Shown one piece after another: positions 51,389-59,677 of a stretch of 64,000 nucleotides of DNA. Source of the stretch: DASSJM01 sp036280655 (lineage in GTDB: Bacteria; Actinomycetota; UBA4738; HRBIN12); assembly GCA_036280655.1 (NCBI GenBank), contig DASUQI010000010.1:54471-118470 (forward strand), read 5' to 3'. A program made the translations under genes and the position numbers. The notes beneath the pieces are model-generated. The model did no database searches. It worked only from the letters and a program-made list of their open reading frames with translations, and had not been told where the DNA came from. Each line of letters opens with the position of its first letter. Position 1 is the stretch's first letter.

Positions 51389-54300
51389 CTCTCGGGCGGC
51401 GTCACGACCCCGTTGGCCTCGACGCCCGCGAGCCGGGTCCGGGTCCCGTCGGGGGAGCGGATCACGATCGCCCGAACCTCCGTCGCGTCCCCGAGCCCGA
51501 AGTGCACGCGCGGATCCTCCGAGGAGAGGTAGCTGCCGCCGGCCAGGACCTCGCGAACGAGGGCACGCCCGTCGGGCAGCACCACCGTGACCCGGGTCCC
51601 GGGGGCGAAGCCGTCGAGCTCGACCTCGAGCCAGTTGCCGTCCGCGGACGAGTTCTCGAGCAGGACGAGCGAGCCGCCGATCGTGTTGACGGCGAGGTCG
51701 ACGTCTCCGTCGTTGTCGTAGTCGGCCGTCGCGAGCCCCCGCCCGTTGATCCGCATCGTGCCGGCCGAGTCGGCGTCGGCCCCGACGTCGGCGAACCGCG
51801 GGGTCGCGCCCGGGGTCGAGACGTTCTCGAGGACCTGGATCGGCTCGGCATCCTCCGCCAGGCTCGCGACCGGGATGTCGCCGTTCACGAGCACGAGGTC
51901 GAGATCGGTGTCGAGGTCGAGATCGACCCACGAGGCGCCCCAGCCCGTGAACGAGTCGCCGAGCGCGGACGCGAAGTCGGCGCGCGCGTCAGTGAACCCG
52001 GCTGCCCCGCCGCCGGCGCGGTAGATCGCATGGTCCTGTCCCCGCGCGTTCGTGACGAACAGGTCGGACCGGCCGTCCCCGTCGTAATCGGCGACCGCGA
52101 TGCCCATCCCGGCGTTCGGGTCCGCGACCCCCTGCCGCGCGGCGACGTCCCGGAGGCGGAAGCCGAGGCCGAGCGGATCCGCGTTCGCTCCGCCCGGCCA
52201 GGGCACGTTCCGGTAGAGCTCGTTCGGGTCAAGGTCGTTCGCCACGTACACGTCGGGGCGGCCGTCGCCGTCGAGATCCGACACGACCGCGCCGAGGCCG
52301 TGCCTCGGGTCGCCGGCGTCGACACCGGCCTGCTCCCCCACCTCGCGGAACGTCGTCCGGCCGTCGTCCTCGCGACCCTGGTTCAGGTACAGGAGGTCGC
52401 GCACGCCGCGGTGGTTCTGCGGGAAGCCCTCGAAGGAATCCGGGATCGGGGCGTTGGGATCCGCGTAGCCGGCGACGAACAGGTCCGGCAGCCCGTCGCC
52501 GTTCACGTCCCCGACCGCCGCGCCGGTGTGCCAACCGTAGTCGTCGATCCCCGCGGCTCGCGCGCCCTCCGTGAACCGCCCGCCGCCGCGGTTCCACAGG
52601 AGCGCGTCGTAGGTGTTCGAGGTGACGTAGAGGTCGGTGCGGCCGTCCAGGTCGAAGTCGGCCGCGACGCACCCGTTCCCGCGGAGCGCGAGGTTGGCCC
52701 CCGAGGCCTGACTCATGTCGACGAACCGCCCGCCCTCGTTGTGGAACAGTGCGCTCCGTGGCAGGTCGCCCTGTTCCCTCCAGCGCGCGACATCCTGTTC
52801 CGAGTACGAGTTGACGACGAACAGGTCGAGCCAGCCGTCCCCGTCGAAGTCCAGCCAGCAGAGGCCGCCGCCCATCGCCGACTCGGTGTCGCCGACATTC
52901 ACCGAGTAGCGGAAGGAGTCCTGTCGGAAGCGCAGCCCGACCTCGCCGGCGACGTCGCGCAGGCCGGGCGCGACGTCGCCGGTCGCGCCCGCGAAGACCC
53001 CGACGCCCTCCGGAGGTGGTGACGGTTCGGCCGCCGGGTCCCGTTCGCGCAGGACCTCGAAGATCCCGCCCGCCGTCGTCAGTTCGAACGTCCGCTCGAA
53101 GGCGAGCGGCTGCACCCCGACGAGCGTCACGACGGCGAGGGGCGGCCCCTGACCCTGTCCCGCCTCGAGCATGACGCTCGCGCGATCGACCTCGCTCCCG
53201 GGGACGCCGAGGCGCGCGAGCGCGACGCTCACGATCTCACGAGCGGTGCCGGAGTCGAGCTGGGTCGCCACGCCTTCCGAAGGTAGGATCAGCACCTCCG
53301 CCACGTCATCGGCGGAGGTCCCGGGCGTGTCCGCGGCCACGACGCTCGGAGGTGCGGCGAGGCTCACGACGACGACGAGGACCCCGGCGACGACGGCCCC
53401 CGAGAGCAGCAGCGCCCCTCGGGCGGGGCGACCGGCCGACCCGAGCTGTCGACGTGCGCGCTCGACCACCGGCGCGGTTCGGCGGGCGGACCGGATGATC
53501 TCGAACAGCGCCCACGCCGCGCACACGACCGTGAGGGACGCGAGGACGGCGACCTTCGTCGCCCACTCCGTCGTCTGCGGCGCGATCAGGAGCACGGAGA
53601 CCAGCCCGATCGCGATCCCGAAGGTCCGGCGCGCCCGGGCCTCCTCGGGGGCCGTCTTCGGGTCGGTGATCATGAAAAACAGGAAGACGAGGATCTCGGG
53701 CGAGAACACGAGGATCCGCCACAGCTCCGTTCCCGTGATCGGCCCGAGGTGCCAGCGCGCGGTCATCGCGTGGTCGGTGGCGGCGAGCAGCGCGGCGCCC
53801 GCCGCGAACACGAGCCAGAACCCGAGCGCGACCCCAAGCAGATGCAACCGACGCAGGATCGCGAACCCGCCGACCACGATCAGCGCGAGGGCGAGGGCGA
53901 GCCACGGCGACATCGGCCCCCACCAGAAGTCGAGCGGCTCGGCGCGGGTCGGGCCGAGCACGAGGAAACAGACGACGAGGCCGATGTTCGACGGGTTGAA
54001 GATGTGACGCCCGTGCCGGCGGATCACGTACTTGGAGAGCAGCGAGATCGCGGCCGTGCCGGCGAAGATCCACCATCCGTTCATGCTCCACCAGTCGCCG
54101 TGCTCGGTCCCGGGGACGCGGAGGATGAAGGCGACGCTGTTCCCGGTCAGCAGCGCGCTCGCGGGCCACATGACCACGTGCTGCAACCGGAACGTGATCG
54201 CGACCTCGAGCACCGCGCACGTGAGCAGGGAGATGAGGATCTGCGAGATCGAGAGCCGGAACTCGAACGACACCTGGCCGAGGATCTGCAGCGAGAAGAT

Positions 54301-54396
54301 GATCGCCGCGAGGTGCAGGCGCGGATCGCGCGGCGTCGGCAGGAGCAGCGGGTAGTCGGTGCCCCGGATCCGCAGGGTACGGCTCGGCGCGGTCAC
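51385..54396 (-). CDS. RnfD/NqrB-like membrane domain fused to a CRTAC1/FG-GAP propeller with ASPIC/UnbV end
   Basis: 1003 residues. The N-terminal ~340 residues have about nine membrane segments with IFNPSNIGLV and FFMITDPKTAP, resembling RnfD/NqrB subunits of electron-transport complexes. A membrane helix near 345-365 leads to an exported region with many calcium-loop FG-GAP/VCBS repeats (DFDGDGWLDLF, DVNGDGLPDLF, DLDGDGRPDVY, DYDGDGRSDLF) and a C-terminal ASPIC/UnbV domain (ADYDNDGDVDLAVN to VRAIVIRSPDGTRTRLAGVE). GTG start 54396 with CATACT 6 nt upstream. Whether it carries flavin is not visible. Lies 48 nt after the selenoprotein gene, behind a hairpin. Confidence 0.8.
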   Translation of the reverse strand: MTAPSRTLRIRGTDYPLLLPTPRDPRLHLAAIIFSLQILGQVSFEFRLSISQILISLLTCAVLEVAITFRLQHVVMWPASALLTGNSVAFILRVPGTEHGDWWSMNGWWIFAGTAAISLLSKYVIRRHGRHIFNPSNIGLVVCFLVLGPTRAEPLDFWWGPMSPWLALALALIVVGGFAILRRLHLLGVALGFWLVFAAGAALLAATDHAMTARWHLGPITGTELWRILVFSPEILVFLFFMITDPKTAPEEARARRTFGIAIGLVSVLLIAPQTTEWATKVAVLASLTVVCAAWALFEIIRSARRTAPVVERARRQLGSAGRPARGALLLSGAVVAGVLVVVVSLAAPPSVVAADTPGTSADDVAEVLILPSEGVATQLDSGTAREIVSVALARLGVPGSEVDRASVMLEAGQGQGPPLAVVTLVGVQPLAFERTFELTTAGGIFEVLRERDPAAEPSPPPEGVGVFAGATGDVAPGLRDVAGEVGLRFRQDSFRYSVNVGDTESAMGGGLCWLDFDGDGWLDLFVVNSYSEQDVARWREQGDLPRSALFHNEGGRFVDMSQASGANLALRGNGCVAADFDLDGRTDLYVTSNTYDALLWNRGGGRFTEGARAAGIDDYGWHTGAAVGDVNGDGLPDLFVAGYADPNAPIPDSFEGFPQNHRGVRDLLYLNQGREDDGRTTFREVGEQAGVDAGDPRHGLGAVVSDLDGDGRPDVYVANDLDPNELYRNVPWPGGANADPLGLGFRLRDVAARQGVADPNAGMGIAVADYDGDGRSDLFVTNARGQDHAIYRAGGGAAGFTDARADFASALGDSFTGWGASWVDLDLDTDLDLVLVNGDIPVASLAEDAEPIQVLENVSTPGATPRFADVGADADSAGTMRINGRGLATADYDNDGDVDLAVNTIGGSLVLLENSSADGNWLEVELDGFAPGTRVTVVLPDGRALVREVLAGGSYLSSEDPRVHFGLGDATEVRAIVIRSPDGTRTRLAGVEANGVVTPPES

Positions 54397-54417
54397 GTGC
54401 TCAGTATGCCCGGCGTC

Positions 54418-54440
54418 CCTCGGCCCGTCCGGGGCCGAGG
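54418..54440 (-). terminator. Strong hairpin after the selenoprotein gene
   Basis: On the minus strand CCTCGGCCC-CGGAC-GGGCCGAGG, a perfect 9-bp stem with 5-nt loop starting 4 nt after the TGA stop at 54445. No T-tract; likely a high-GC terminator or processing site separating the selenoprotein genes from the downstream fusion gene. Confidence 0.55.
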
Positions 54441-54444
54441 AGCC

Positions 54445-55026
54445 TCAAAGGTAACCGTGCTTCAGGATGCGGTCGGCGCTCTTCCCGTACCCCTCGGAGG
54501 TGACCGCGAGGAAGCCGAGGGAGTCCGCGATCCGGTCGATCGTGTTGAACAGGAACCCGACGAACAGGGCGTCGACCACGCCGGCCTCGCTCACACCCGC
54601 CTCCAGGAGCGGGGTGACGTCCGTCGCCCCGAGCTCGTCCGGCCGGAGCGTCATCGTCTCGAGCAGGCCGAGGGCCGCCCGGACCCGCGCGCCCACCGGG
54701 GCGGTGCGCCAGTCCGCGAGGACGGCAGCCGTCTCCTCCGCTCCGAAGCTCTTCGACGCGACCGCGCCGTGGGAGCCCGTTCAGAACTCGCATCGGTTCC
54801 GTTCGGAGACGAACGCGGCGAACAGCTCTCGCTCGCCCACCGTCCACTCCGACGGACCGCGCATGATCTCCTCCGCCAGCTCGTTGAACGGCGTGCCGAA
54901 GAACGCCGGCTTGAACGAGAGCGTCTTCACGACGTCGAGGGTCGGGTCCCCCGTCACGAGCCGGATCATCGCGAACTTCGCCTTCGCGCCGACGCCCCGG
55001 CCGCGGGCGACCGCCTGCAGCCGCAT
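54445..55026 (-). CDS. AhpD/carboxymuconolactone-decarboxylase-like selenoprotein (in-frame TGA = selenocysteine)
   Basis: 193 residues if the TGA at 54783-54781 is read through. Frame is kept on both sides: MRLQAVARGRGVGAKAKFAM up to ELFAAFVSERNRCEF, TGA, then TGSHGAVASKSFGAEETAAV to the stop TGA at 54445. The result is C79-E-F-U82-T-G-S-H86, that is CxxU-x3-H where AhpD/CMD proteins have the redox pair CxxC-x3-H. AhpD-like selenoproteins are a known family. Such proteins reduce peroxides or act as redox disulfide carriers. ATG 55026 overlaps the stop of the small upstream gene by one base (TGATG). A nonsense mutation is the alternative, but a fitting SECIS hairpin argues against it. Confidence 0.88.
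54740..54776 (-). promoter_or_regulatory. Candidate bacterial SECIS hairpin
   Basis: Minus-strand RNA downstream of the UGA (+1 = 54780). Outer arms GCUCC (+5 to +9) and GGAGC (+37 to +41). Apical stem A11-U25, C12-G24, bulged G13, G14-C23, C15-G22, G16-C21, loop CGGU. The loop GGU lies at +18 to +20 after the UGA, almost the position (+19 to +21) in Escherichia coli fdhF. SelB would bind here. Confidence 0.7.
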
Positions 55027-55352
55027 CAGCCCTCCCCCCGAGCGTCGCGCACCGCGCGCAGGCCGGCCTCGAGGCGTTCGCGGGCGGCGCCGTAGGCGGC
55101 GGCGACACTCATCTCGAACACCTCGTCGTCGCCGGCACCTACCTCCGCGAGCCCTGCCACCATCCGGTCGGTGACCCGGTACGCGTGCCGGTGGATCGTG
55201 TCCACGAAGGCCGCGAACGGTTCGGGGACCACGTCGTTCCGGGCCGCGGCCTGCCGCGCCCCCCGCGGAAGGACCCCGCGCCCGTCCAGGATCGCGGCCC
55301 CCAGGGCGTCGAGCTTCTGCCGGTGGCGGTCGGTCGGATCGTCGGCTGGCAT
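55026..55352 (-). CDS. Small helical partner protein of the selenoprotein operon
   Basis: 108 residues, all helical, starting MPADDPTDRHRQKLDALGAA and containing FAAFVDTIHRHAYRVTDRMV and DEVFEMSVAAAYGAARERLEAGL. The end resembles the last helices of AhpD-like proteins without cysteines. Its stop overlaps the ATG of the selenoprotein gene (TGATG), so the two are translationally coupled and probably form one complex. No known function. First gene of this unit. Confidence 0.7.
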   Translation of the reverse strand: MPADDPTDRHRQKLDALGAAILDGRGVLPRGARQAAARNDVVPEPFAAFVDTIHRHAYRVTDRMVAGLAEVGAGDDEVFEMSVAAAYGAARERLEAGLRAVRDARGEG

Positions 55353-55476
55353 GGAGACGGAGTATGAGGGCGCGGCTCCGGGCTGGCAACGGAGGTCGAC
55401 CGGTGCGACCTGCGGCTTCGCCCGACGGCCTCGCTCCGGGAGATGCTGTTCCACCACGACCCGAGAGGAGCGGGAC

Positions 55477-56184
55477 ATGAACGGCTTGGAGGGGAAGGTG
55501 GCGCTCGTCACGGGGGCGAGCAAGGGGATCGGGGCGGCGGTCGCCCGGCTCCTGGCGGACGAGGGCGTGCGGCTCGGACTCGCCTCGCGCGCCGGAGCCG
55601 ATCTCGGCATCGACGGCGCGCTGGCACGCTCGTGCGACGTTCGCGAACCGGGCGCGATCGCGACGTTCGCCGGCGAGGTGGCCGAACGCTTCGGGGGCAT
55701 CGACATCGTCGTCGTGAACGCCGGCGTCGGATCGTACGGCCCCTTCCTCGACCTGCGAGAGGAGGAGATGGAGGAGATCGTCGACGTGAACGTCAAGGGG
55801 ACGCTGTACACGCTCCGCGCGGCGCTCCCCCACCTCCTGCAGCGCGACGAGGCCGACGTCGTCACGATCGCGTCCGAGGCCGGGCGCCGCGGCCTGCCGT
55901 TCGAGGCCGTCTACTGCGCGTCGAAGTTCGCGCAGGTCGGACTCACGGCCGCGCTCGACCACGAGCTCCGACCGCACGGGATCCGCTGCACCAACGTGTG
56001 CCCGGGCGGGGTCGCGACCGAGTTCGCGATGGGTCGTGGGCGCACGCCCGACATGCCCGAGCTCAAGGAGATGATGCGCTCGGAGGACGTCGCCGAGGCG
56101 GTGCGGTTCGTCCTCACGCGGCCGCGGAACCACCGGATCCTCGAGATGGCGTTCCGGCCGATGAGCGAGGCGTCGTGGGGATGA
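55477..56184 (+). CDS. Short-chain dehydrogenase/reductase
   Basis: 235 residues, classical SDR: GASKGIGAAVA (cofactor loop), NAGVGSYGPF, IASEAG serine, YCASK (Tyr-x3-Lys catalytic pair) and NVCPGGVATEF. NADP(H) preference is not clear. ATG 55477 with GAGAGGAG 6 nt upstream. Its TGA overlaps the ATG of the Gfo/Idh gene, so both act in one unit, probably sugar or polyol oxidation given the xylose genes next to it. The 124 bp upstream (55353-55476) holds a divergent promoter region and nothing else recognisable. Confidence 0.92.
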   Translation: MNGLEGKVALVTGASKGIGAAVARLLADEGVRLGLASRAGADLGIDGALARSCDVREPGAIATFAGEVAERFGGIDIVVVNAGVGSYGPFLDLREEEMEEIVDVNVKGTLYTLRAALPHLLQRDEADVVTIASEAGRRGLPFEAVYCASKFAQVGLTAALDHELRPHGIRCTNVCPGGVATEFAMGRGRTPDMPELKEMMRSEDVAEAVRFVLTRPRNHRILEMAFRPMSEASWG

Positions 56185-57170
56185 GCGACCGCGTCCTTCG
56201 CTGGGGGGTCCTGTCGACCGCGAACATCAATCGCAAGGTGGTCCCTGCGACCCAGCGGGCCGATCGCTGCGAGGTCGTCGCGATCGCCTCGCGCGATCGG
56301 GAGGCGGCGGCGCGCGGGGCCTCCGAGTACGGGATCTCGAGGGCCCATGGGTCCTACGAGGCGCTCCTGGCCGACCCCGAAGTCGACGCGGTGTACAACC
56401 CGCTCCCGAACCACCTCCACGCCGAGTGGACGATCGCCGCCGCGGAGGCCGGCAAGCACGTCCTCTGCGAGAAGCCGCTCGCGATGAACGCCGACGAGGC
56501 CGAGCGGATGGTCGAGGCGTGCGCGTCCGCGGGCGTGGTGCTGATGGAGGCGTTCATGTACCGGCTGCACCCGTCGTGGGAGGGGGCCCGCGAGCTCGTC
56601 CGGTCGGGGCGGATCGGCGAGCTTCGATCGGTCCAGAGCTGGTTCTCGTACTTCAACGACGACCCCGCGAACATCCGCAACATCGCGGAGGCGGGCGGCG
56701 GGGCGCTCTACGACATCGGCTGCTACACGGTGAACCTCTCGCGGATGTTGTTCGGGTCCGAGCCGTCGAGGATCCAGGCGTCGATGACGATCGACGAGAC
56801 GCTGGGCGTCGACGTGCTCACGAGCGCGGTCCTCGAGTTCGGCCGCGGAGTCGCGGCGTTCACGGTCACCACGCGGGCCGAGACCGACCAGCGCGTGCAC
56901 GTCTACGGGACGGAAGGACGGATCTCGGTCGGCATCCCGTTCAACATCCCGCCGAACCGGCCGACCGAGGTGTTCCTCACCGCGGGCGGCGATCCGCCCG
57001 TCGCGCCCCACACCGAGACGATCACGTTCGAGACGGCCGACCAGTACACGGTGCAGGCCGAGCGGTTCGCGCGCGCGGTCCTGGACGGGGAGCCGGTGCC
57101 GATCCCGGTCGAGGACTCGATCGGCAACATGCGGGCGATCGACGAGATCTTCCGGCTCGGTCGGGGCTAG
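56181..57170 (+). CDS. Gfo/Idh/MocA-family oxidoreductase
   Basis: 329 residues. N-terminal Rossmann WGVLSTANINRKVVPA, NPLPNHLHAEWTIAAAEAGK, then the EKP motif (HVLCEKPLAMNADEA) and a C-terminal GGGALYDIGCYTVNLSRMLFG with the catalytic His-like position replaced by Tyr/Asn as in dehydrogenase subgroups such as xylose or 1,5-anhydrofructose dehydrogenases. Likely NAD(P)-dependent oxidation of a sugar. Coupled to the SDR gene by ATGA. Convergent with xylose isomerase, 10 nt apart. Confidence 0.9.
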   Translation: MSDRVLRWGVLSTANINRKVVPATQRADRCEVVAIASRDREAAARGASEYGISRAHGSYEALLADPEVDAVYNPLPNHLHAEWTIAAAEAGKHVLCEKPLAMNADEAERMVEACASAGVVLMEAFMYRLHPSWEGARELVRSGRIGELRSVQSWFSYFNDDPANIRNIAEAGGGALYDIGCYTVNLSRMLFGSEPSRIQASMTIDETLGVDVLTSAVLEFGRGVAAFTVTTRAETDQRVHVYGTEGRISVGIPFNIPPNRPTEVFLTAGGDPPVAPHTETITFETADQYTVQAERFARAVLDGEPVPIPVEDSIGNMRAIDEIFRLGRG

Positions 57171-57180
57171 CCCGCGGGCG

Positions 57181-58344
57181 TCAGCGGGCGCCGAGCAGCA
57201 GGTCGACCGTGAGCTGGTCGAGCCGTTCGTACGGCTGTCCGCGGGCCGCGATCGCGCGCCGGTCGAGCTCGAGCGCGTCGAGTCCCGCCGCGCGCTCGGG
57301 CGTGTACGCGCCGAGCAGCGGCGAGACCGACCCGTCGTCGTCCTCGATCTGCGCGACGAGCTCCTGGATCTCCGGGTCGGTGTTCCAGCGCTCGGCCTTC
57401 TCCTTGAGGATCAGGTACGTGCGCATGCACCCGCGCGCGAACGCCTTCACGTCCTCGTAGTCCGAGGTCCGGTACGCGTGCGCGTCGAAATGCCTGCTGC
57501 CCTCGTACCCCACGTCCTCGAGGAGCTTCACGAGGAAGAACGCGGCCTTCGGGTTCGCCGAGCCGAACCGCAGGTCCTGGTCGTATCGGCCCGGGATCTG
57601 GTCGTTCAGGTCGATGTGGAACAGCTTGCCCATCGACCACGCCTGCGCGACGTGATGCGTGAAGTTCAGGCCCGCCATGTGCTCGTGGGCGACCTCCGGG
57701 TTCACGCCCACCATCTCCTCGTGCTCGAGCGTGGAGATGAACGCCAGCATCGCGCCGGTCGTCGACAGGTAGATGTCGCCGCGGGGCTCGTTCGGCTTGG
57801 ACTCGAGCGCGAACCTGAGGTCGTAGCCCTGGTCCTTCACGTAGCCGCACAGGAAGTTCAGGGCGTCCGCGTACCACCCCAGGGCGCGGAGCGGATGCTT
57901 CGAGGAGTCGGTCTCCACGCCCTCGCGGCCGCCCCAGAACACGTAGGTCGTCGCTCCCAGCTCGACGCCGAGGTCTATCGCTCGCATCGTCTTCTGGAGC
58001 GCGAGCGCGCGGACCCTCGGGTCGTTCGCCGTGAAGGCGCCGTCGCGGAAGACGGGATCGCGGAACAGGTTCGTGGTGGCCATCGGGACCACGAGGCCGG
58101 TCGCGTCGAGCGCCTTGCGGAAATCCGACACGATCTGGTCGCGCTCGTGGGCGCTCGCGTCGATCGGCACGAGGTCGTTGTCGTGCAGGTTCACGCCCCA
58201 GGCGCCGACCTCCGCGAGGAGCTCGACGAGCTGGACCGGCGAGAGCGCCTCGCGCACCGGCTCGCCGAACGGGTCGATCCCGATGTTCCCGACGGTCCAC
58301 AGGCCGAACGAGAACCGGTGCTCCGGCCGAGGTTCGTACGTCAC
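57181..58344 (-). CDS. xylA: Xylose isomerase
   Basis: 387 residues, the class I (actinobacterial, about 390-residue) type. Catalytic H54 in VNLHDNDLVP, metal ligands E181 and K183 in ESKPNEPRGD, then VAHEHMAGLNF, HIDLNDQ and RHFDAHAYRT. It interconverts xylose and xylulose or glucose and fructose. It is the last gene of a minus-strand unit with the ABC importer (38-nt gap), so imported sugar feeds straight into it. No xylulokinase gene is in the window. Confidence 0.96.
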   Translation of the reverse strand: MTYEPRPEHRFSFGLWTVGNIGIDPFGEPVREALSPVQLVELLAEVGAWGVNLHDNDLVPIDASAHERDQIVSDFRKALDATGLVVPMATTNLFRDPVFRDGAFTANDPRVRALALQKTMRAIDLGVELGATTYVFWGGREGVETDSSKHPLRALGWYADALNFLCGYVKDQGYDLRFALESKPNEPRGDIYLSTTGAMLAFISTLEHEEMVGVNPEVAHEHMAGLNFTHHVAQAWSMGKLFHIDLNDQIPGRYDQDLRFGSANPKAAFFLVKLLEDVGYEGSRHFDAHAYRTSDYEDVKAFARGCMRTYLILKEKAERWNTDPEIQELVAQIEDDDGSVSPLLGAYTPERAAGLDALELDRRAIAARGQPYERLDQLTVDLLLGAR

Positions 58345-58381
58345 GCGTCGTCACCTCCCGCCGGGGCTCGTGCCCGCCACA

Positions 58382-59677
58382 TCACACGGCGCCGCGGGCC
58401 GCGCGCCGGCGCTTGGTAAGCGCGTCCAGCAGCACCGCCCCGAGCAGCACAAGGCCCGTGATCACGAACTTGTTGCCCGAGGACAGCCCGAGCAGGTTCA
58501 TCCCGTTGTCGATCGACGCGATGACGAGCGCTCCGAGCAGGGCCGCGACGACCCGGCCGGTCCCGCCGAACAGGCTCGCGCCGCCGATCACGGCCGCGGC
58601 GATCACGTTGAGGAGCAGGTCGCTCCCCCCGGAATTCGTAGATACCGACCGGAGCCTGGAGGCCAGGATCACCCCGCCGACGCCAGCCATGAACCCGCCG
58701 ATCATGAACACCGCGATCCGAACGCGGTCGACGTTGATCCCCGCGCGCCGCGCCGCCTCCGCGTTCCCGCCGACGGCGTAGACGTGCCGGCCGAACCGCG
58801 TCCTCGCCGCGACGAACGACCAGAACACAAGGAAGACGAGCAGGATCACCGTCACCTTCGGCACGCCTCGATCCCGGTTCGCGAACCAGATCGCCGCGAA
58901 CGTGACCACGGCGAGACCGACCGTCTGCGCGGCGATCACCAACCCCGGCTTCGCGTAGAGCCCGCCCGCGCGACGGGAGCGGGCCGTCTGCAGCTGCGAG
59001 AGCCCGTACCCCGCAACCACGACGACACCGATCACCCACCCCCAGAAAGTGGTGAGGAAGTCGTTCGCGATGCCGATGACCGTCTCGTTCTGGATGCGGA
59101 TCGTCCCTGAGGTCGCGTACTGGATCGTCATGATGAGAACCACGCCCGACCAGATCAGCAGGCCCGCCAGCGTCACGACGAAGGACGGCACGCCTGCCCT
59201 CGTGATCACGGTCGCGTGCAGGAACCCGATGATCGTCGTGACGGCGAGCGCGACGCCGATCGCCGCCCATGCCGGCCAGTTCGAGGCCTCCGGCCGGAGC
59301 AGCAGGGTCATCAGGACGCCCCCGACGGCGCTCACGAACGCCACGGAGAGGTCGATCTCCCCGATCAGGAGCACGAAGACGATTCCGATCGCGATCGTCG
59401 CCATCGCCGCCATCTGCAGCAAGAGGTTCGTGAAGTTCCGCGGGGTGAAGAAGGTGTCGTCGAGCATCCCGAACACGACCGCGATCACGACCAGGCCGAT
59501 CACGATGGGGATCGACCCGAGCTCGCCGCCCCGGATCGCCTCCCAGCGCCGGCTCAGGTACTCAGACAGAGATTCCCGGGCGGCGGGCCGTTCGGGCCCC
59601 GCGTCCGGGAGCTCGGTCGCGGAGACGCCCCGTCCGAGCTCGACCTCTTCGGCCGTCTCGTTCTGTTCGGTCGTCAT
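58382..59677 (-). CDS. Sugar ABC transporter permease (XylH/RbsC-type)
   Basis: 431 residues with about ten membrane segments after a hydrophilic N-terminus of about 55 residues. EIDLSVAFVSAVGGVL and ARTRFGRHVYAVGGNAEAARRAGINVDRV are the CUT2 permease signatures, followed by ASRLRSVSTNSGGSDLLLNVIAAAVIGGASLFGGTG. Partner of the ATPase; ATGA overlap. Supplies pentose to xylose isomerase downstream. Confidence 0.94.
   Translation of the reverse strand: MTTEQNETAEEVELGRGVSATELPDAGPERPAARESLSEYLSRRWEAIRGGELGSIPIVIGLVVIAVVFGMLDDTFFTPRNFTNLLLQMAAMATIAIGIVFVLLIGEIDLSVAFVSAVGGVLMTLLLRPEASNWPAWAAIGVALAVTTIIGFLHATVITRAGVPSFVVTLAGLLIWSGVVLIMTIQYATSGTIRIQNETVIGIANDFLTTFWGWVIGVVVVAGYGLSQLQTARSRRAGGLYAKPGLVIAAQTVGLAVVTFAAIWFANRDRGVPKVTVILLVFLVFWSFVAARTRFGRHVYAVGGNAEAARRAGINVDRVRIAVFMIGGFMAGVGGVILASRLRSVSTNSGGSDLLLNVIAAAVIGGASLFGGTGRVVAALLGALVIASIDNGMNLLGLSSGNKFVITGLVLLGAVLLDALTKRRRAARGAV

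Noticed and set aside
54781..54783. TGA in the AhpD-like gene as a sequencing error, nonsense mutation or frameshift
   Set aside because: Frame is unchanged on both sides, the codon replaces precisely the redox Cys and a SECIS-like hairpin follows at the right distance; selenocysteine explains all three.
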